Origin: Glossina fuscipes
Lineage: Eukaryota; Arthropoda; Insecta; Diptera; Glossinidae
NCBI RefSeq assembly: GCF_014805625.2
Contig: NW_023998464.1
Coordinates: 4,937,316-5,001,315 of the forward strand
DNA: 64,000 nucleotides
Reading direction: 5' to 3'
This document shows positions 60,967 through 64,000 of the stretch, piece after piece. The notes under the pieces are model-generated. The model had not been told where the DNA came from. It made no database searches and worked only from the letters and a program-made list of their open reading frames with translations. Made by a program: the position numbers and the translations under genes. Numbering within the stretch: the stretch's first letter is position 1; each line of letters begins with the position of its first letter.

Positions 60967-62975
60967 TATTTTACGCAAAGACCGCGAGAGTTTAACGCAC
61001 GCAAGACTCTCATCATCATCAGTCATTTGTGCTTACGAGTGGATAGACCAGCAACTGGCAAGTCGATGATCGCCGTTTCGAATCTCAGTGCGGTAGACCA
61101 TGCTTTACACGTAACTACATAATAAACTTGCATAGACTTATGCTCACCCTGAATACTTTAATGCCTATAATAGTGTACACTGTTCATTCGCTTTTCTGAT
61201 TCATATTCTTCGATATATTATGTGATAGTTTTACCACTTGGACTTAAATTCACTTTGCCAATACATAAATCGTCTACTTTGAAACTGGAAGAAAAAACTT
61301 TAAGATTGGTGCTTACTATGACTGAATGTGCAATTGCAGCCAGAGACGAGTAAATAAATAGACAACAAGTTTATCCTTGACGATACGCACTTTATAGTGC
61401 GAAATCGTTTGTGCAATCCCTGAAGTGGATAGGTAATATATTAAAGCTGACTATAAATATTTCTACACACCGCCGGAAAGGACATCTGCTGTGGCAGGCC
61501 TGGCAAAGCAACAATGATTTCAATAACTCAGCAAGCAAAAGTTCGTCAAACGAACAAGACGGACAGAAAGGTTTCGACAATAGAATCCAAAAATGCTTAC
61601 GGACTGCAACCATTTTATTAGTATAATTAAGCGAATCTCACAGTATATCTTAGCTTACTCATACAAATGACGAATAATAAAAAAAAGAAAACAAAATCAT
61701 TATTCATATTTTTATACAGTCAGCGCATTTTTAAATGCTTTTACAATTTCTAAAAGCTCGGATTCTGAAAGAAAACGAACATGTGCACCCGATTTCGTTT
61801 ATCCTTGATGAGTGTGGCTGTCAGACAAGGTATGGAAAGCTAAGATACCTAGTGGTTCTGTTACAAGAACATTGCAATTTTTTCCATTGTATCGACGTTC
61901 TTGTTTTATCAAATATGAACGCACGGCAGAAGCTTTGAGAGTAAAGGTAATAACATTAGGAAACCAGAGCATGTTCTTTTCCAAAACTTGTGAGACACTA
62001 CTACACATTAGCAAATTCTTTCAGAAAAAGAAGAGCAATGTAAATGTCGAAAGTAAACGTTGATAGCAGGACGCAGTGCAGAGAAATGCCTCCCCATCAT
62101 CTTCCTGCTGCAGATCCGTCATCTTAATGTGAGACTCTCCTTCAGCAAAACGTTGAATATCTTTTAAACTACAGCCTTACAGTGGAAGAGAATATTTATA
62201 AAAACTGGTCGCTCACGGTTAATGCTCTTATTTCTCGAAAGAAGCAAACGATAATCTCTTTTCTTCACTAATACCAATTCTTTTTTGTTTTTTTGCTTAA
62301 CTAGAAAGTAAGCTGCAGAAGTTTATATTCGATTCGTAGCATTGAGACCGCTCTCGATTTAAATTGTCTAAATGCAAAATGTTGAGAATAGAAAATGTGT
62401 TTGAAGGTCGTTCATATCATGAAACCATTTTCTAAATCTCACGCTTTCACAAATTTTTATCAATCATTTTACTCATTTTATTATCAGCAATAATTTTTAT
62501 TTTTATTTACGATAATGTGCCTATTTCGAGTATTTGAGAAAATATACAGCAACAACTTAGCAGAGTTAAGCTTTAAAGGCCTTGAAAAATTTTTTATACC
62601 TTTTACCGTCAACATTAAATAAACAAGCCTTACTTTTCCTCGTCTTTAAAAAATGACTCACACACTTCAAGGTTAACAAAATTTCCTGGACGCCGTGAAA
62701 TTGTATGTCATGAACGTGTAGGTAATATTTTTGTTGCAATTGCATAGTTTGTAACTTTCTTTTCAACGATTCTACAGGCGTTGTACTAATCTACGTTAAG
62801 GTATTTTAATAATTCATCTATACTGGATATTTGTACTACTTATACGAATATTGAGTGCATAGAATTTGATTTTTTATTTATTTATTTATTTTTTTTTATT
62901 TTTGTAGTCTTTTTCTGAAGCATACATCTACTTATCGATTAAAAATGTGCAAACAGTGCCCACCAAAATACCTAC

Positions 62976-63146
62976 CTGAAGCTAATGAACTTAAAGAGCC
63001 AGCTGTGCTACCGCCACCCTCATATGCATAGTTTCGTAAATCATCGAATGGCGGGGCATTTGGATCACCGTCTGCCCGCTTTTTATGCTCTTCAATAAAC
63101 ATGCCAACGTTTGGCTCTTGGCCGGGCATTAAAGTCATAACAGGGT
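62976..63146 (-). CDS. CadN: CadN penultimate exon: cytoplasmic tail
   Basis: This 171-base exon (2 + 56 codons + 1) encodes the middle of the cadherin cytoplasmic tail. It reads from [15 protein letters not shown] through a lysine/aspartate-rich stretch to [19 protein letters not shown] and LAS. The pattern [20 protein letters not shown] is the classical-cadherin motif immediately upstream of the catenin-binding core. It includes the serine cluster that is phosphorylated in vertebrate cadherins to strengthen beta-catenin binding (family knowledge). The acceptor is CTAG and the donor is CAG|GTAGGT. The last base, G, is completed by GT of the final exon to give glycine, so the splice to 55686 is phase-consistent. 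No damage is visible. Confidence 0.95.
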
Positions 63147-63414
63147 CTAGGAGGGAAGAATAGAGTTGCAATAAAATAAATTTTAATTAAATTCGAGATC
63201 ATTAAATCATAGTTTAAGTTGAATGCTTTTGCTGTGCATATAAAAAAGCTATAAAATATTTAATAATGCACTATATGTTGTGTAAATATACTTAAACATA
63301 CATTGACCTGATATTTCATCGTACCTACTGTACTATACTTTTTAAACTATATACACTTATATATTTATATATTGTAGATTGTGTGTAAATAAAATAAAAT
63401 ATACATGTACTTAC
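63147..63414 (-). other. Short CadN intron (268 bp)
   Basis: The intron has a GTAAGT donor and a CTAG acceptor preceded by a pyrimidine-rich stretch on the minus strand. It interrupts a tyrosine codon: T from the upstream exon plus AC from the downstream exon restores Y in [13 protein letters not shown]. The content is AT-rich, with no repeat I recognise. Confidence 0.92.
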
Positions 63415-63627
63415 ACATTATTGGCATTTTCATGGTTGCCAATTCGGGTGGCATTGGGCCACCGATGGGTATTTGTAATGGCGTTATATCGAATGCCGTC
63501 ATATCGTCCTCACCGCCACCCTCGTCATCGTAGTTGATAATATTTTCGCGCACGTCATCATCTGGTCCGGGATATTTAATATGCGCCTCACGACGTCGAT
63601 TATATACCACAAAGACTAGCACCAAAA
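63415..63627 (-). CDS. CadN: CadN internal exon: end of transmembrane segment and juxtamembrane tail
   Basis: This internal coding exon of a neural (N-type classical) cadherin is a homophilic adhesion receptor segment on the cytoplasmic face of the plasma membrane. Read on the minus strand, it starts after a CAG acceptor and ends at a T|GTAAGT donor. The 213 bases have phase 2 + 70 codons + 1. The peptide begins with the hydrophobic end of the membrane segment (LVLVFVVYNRRRE), whose arginines form the stop-transfer. An acidic juxtamembrane stretch (YDDEGGGEDDMTAFDI) follows, the kind of region that binds p120-catenin in classical cadherins, and it ends in MPIM. The sequence is almost identical to my recollection of the Drosophila CadN tail. 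The most upstream part of the gene (cadherin repeats, LamG/EGF domains, most of the transmembrane helix) lies beyond the right edge. The paralogue CadN2 is a less likely alternative. Confidence 0.95.
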
Positions 63628-64000
63628 CTGTATTTCATTTATACACAACCGCACCATAAATAAAACATAATATGTGTTAAATAGAGGCAAGAAAGAGAGA
63701 AGAATAAGCATAAAACAATATTAGTATGGAAATTGCATGGTCTTAAAAATAAGTTTTCTTTTTTCTCTTTCAGATTACTATTTCAGCTTATCATTTATAA
63801 GCTAAAATAAGTGAATATGTATGTGTTTTTATTTACAAACTACTTGCGCTCCGTACTTTTGGGAAAGAATATTTATTACAAAAATGCATGCGAGTAAAAG
63901 AGTTAACCTATGATAGAATTTTATATGTTGCATTTATTGCATAATTTTTTTTTTTCGAGCGATTAAAAAAGTTTTTATTGTTCGATTATTAAAGGAAACC

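Larger units (their letters stand above)
55687..62975 (-). other. Long last intron of CadN (7289 bp)
   Basis: The GTAGGT donor is at 62975-62970 and the AG acceptor at 55688-55687 (minus strand). The intron contains a complete mariner (59704-60966), a 40-bp alternating purine/pyrimidine tract near the acceptor (55739-55778), and a diverged copy of the dispersed family-1 repeat near 56.5-56.75 kb. The rest is unique-looking AT-rich DNA. No further cadherin exon was found in it by reading for tail-like peptides. The phases of the flanking exons match perfectly without one. Confidence 0.88.

Noticed and set aside
61020..61110. Possible tRNA (CCAGCAACTGG hairpin followed by GTTTCGAATCTC)
   Set aside because: The B-box-like word is present, but no acceptor stem or T-stem pairs and no A box is correctly placed.
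1..64000. CRISPR arrays, operons, prokaryotic promoters or terminators
   Set aside because: Introns, LINEs, mariner and a cadherin gene show that the DNA is metazoan. No regularly spaced direct repeats were seen.

Overview
This is eukaryotic nuclear DNA: AT-rich, gene-poor, with GT-AG introns, microsatellites, decayed retrotransposons and a mariner element. The one recognisable host gene is a neuronal (classical-type) cadherin. Its cytoplasmic tail closely matches Drosophila CadN, so the source is a higher fly (Brachycera). The style of the dispersed repeats suggests a tephritid or similar large-genome fly, but that is inference. The window contains a 400-base assembly gap (28193-28592).

Right side (about 46.8-64.0 kb): the 3' end of CadN lies on the minus strand. 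Three exons are certain (63415-63627, 62976-63146, 55571-55686). They are joined by a 268-bp and a 7289-bp intron, and their phases agree exactly. They encode the juxtamembrane and catenin-binding tail and the stop codon. The long last intron carries a 1263-bp mariner (59704-60966) with 32-bp terminal inverted repeats, a TA duplication and a broken transposase. Downstream of the stop the DNA is strongly T-rich on the plus strand (A-rich on the transcribed sense), as in long fly 3' UTRs. The same texture returns at 46.8-50.2 kb, so the UTR could be very long.

Middle (19.4-31.5 kb): two copies of one APE-type non-LTR (LINE) family lie in opposite orientation. The plus copy (19390-21711) is 5'-truncated and heavily decayed. 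The minus copy (about 26731-31530) is longer, with remnants of ORF1, endonuclease, RT and a 3' tetranucleotide tail. A 5'-truncated I-clade LINE (27941-29103) sits inside its RT region, bounded by a perfect 10-bp target-site duplication; the plus copy serves as a paralogous empty site. A third I-clade piece, the 3' end only, lies at about 5498-5868.

Left and central non-coding DNA (1-19.4 kb and 31.5-46.8 kb): I find no convincing host exons. These stretches hold at least two dispersed non-coding repeat families, a diverged duplicated block (22.74 and 31.97 kb), a palindromic AT tract, a 22-bp minisatellite beside tandem polyadenylation signals, and a tRNA-like hairpin cluster. Most short open frames here are chance. 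I found no functional tRNA, rRNA or CRISPR locus and no complete autonomous element. The observations most worth a second look are the dated nested insertion, the extended CadN 3' region and the 40-bp alternating purine-pyrimidine tract just upstream of the last CadN exon.
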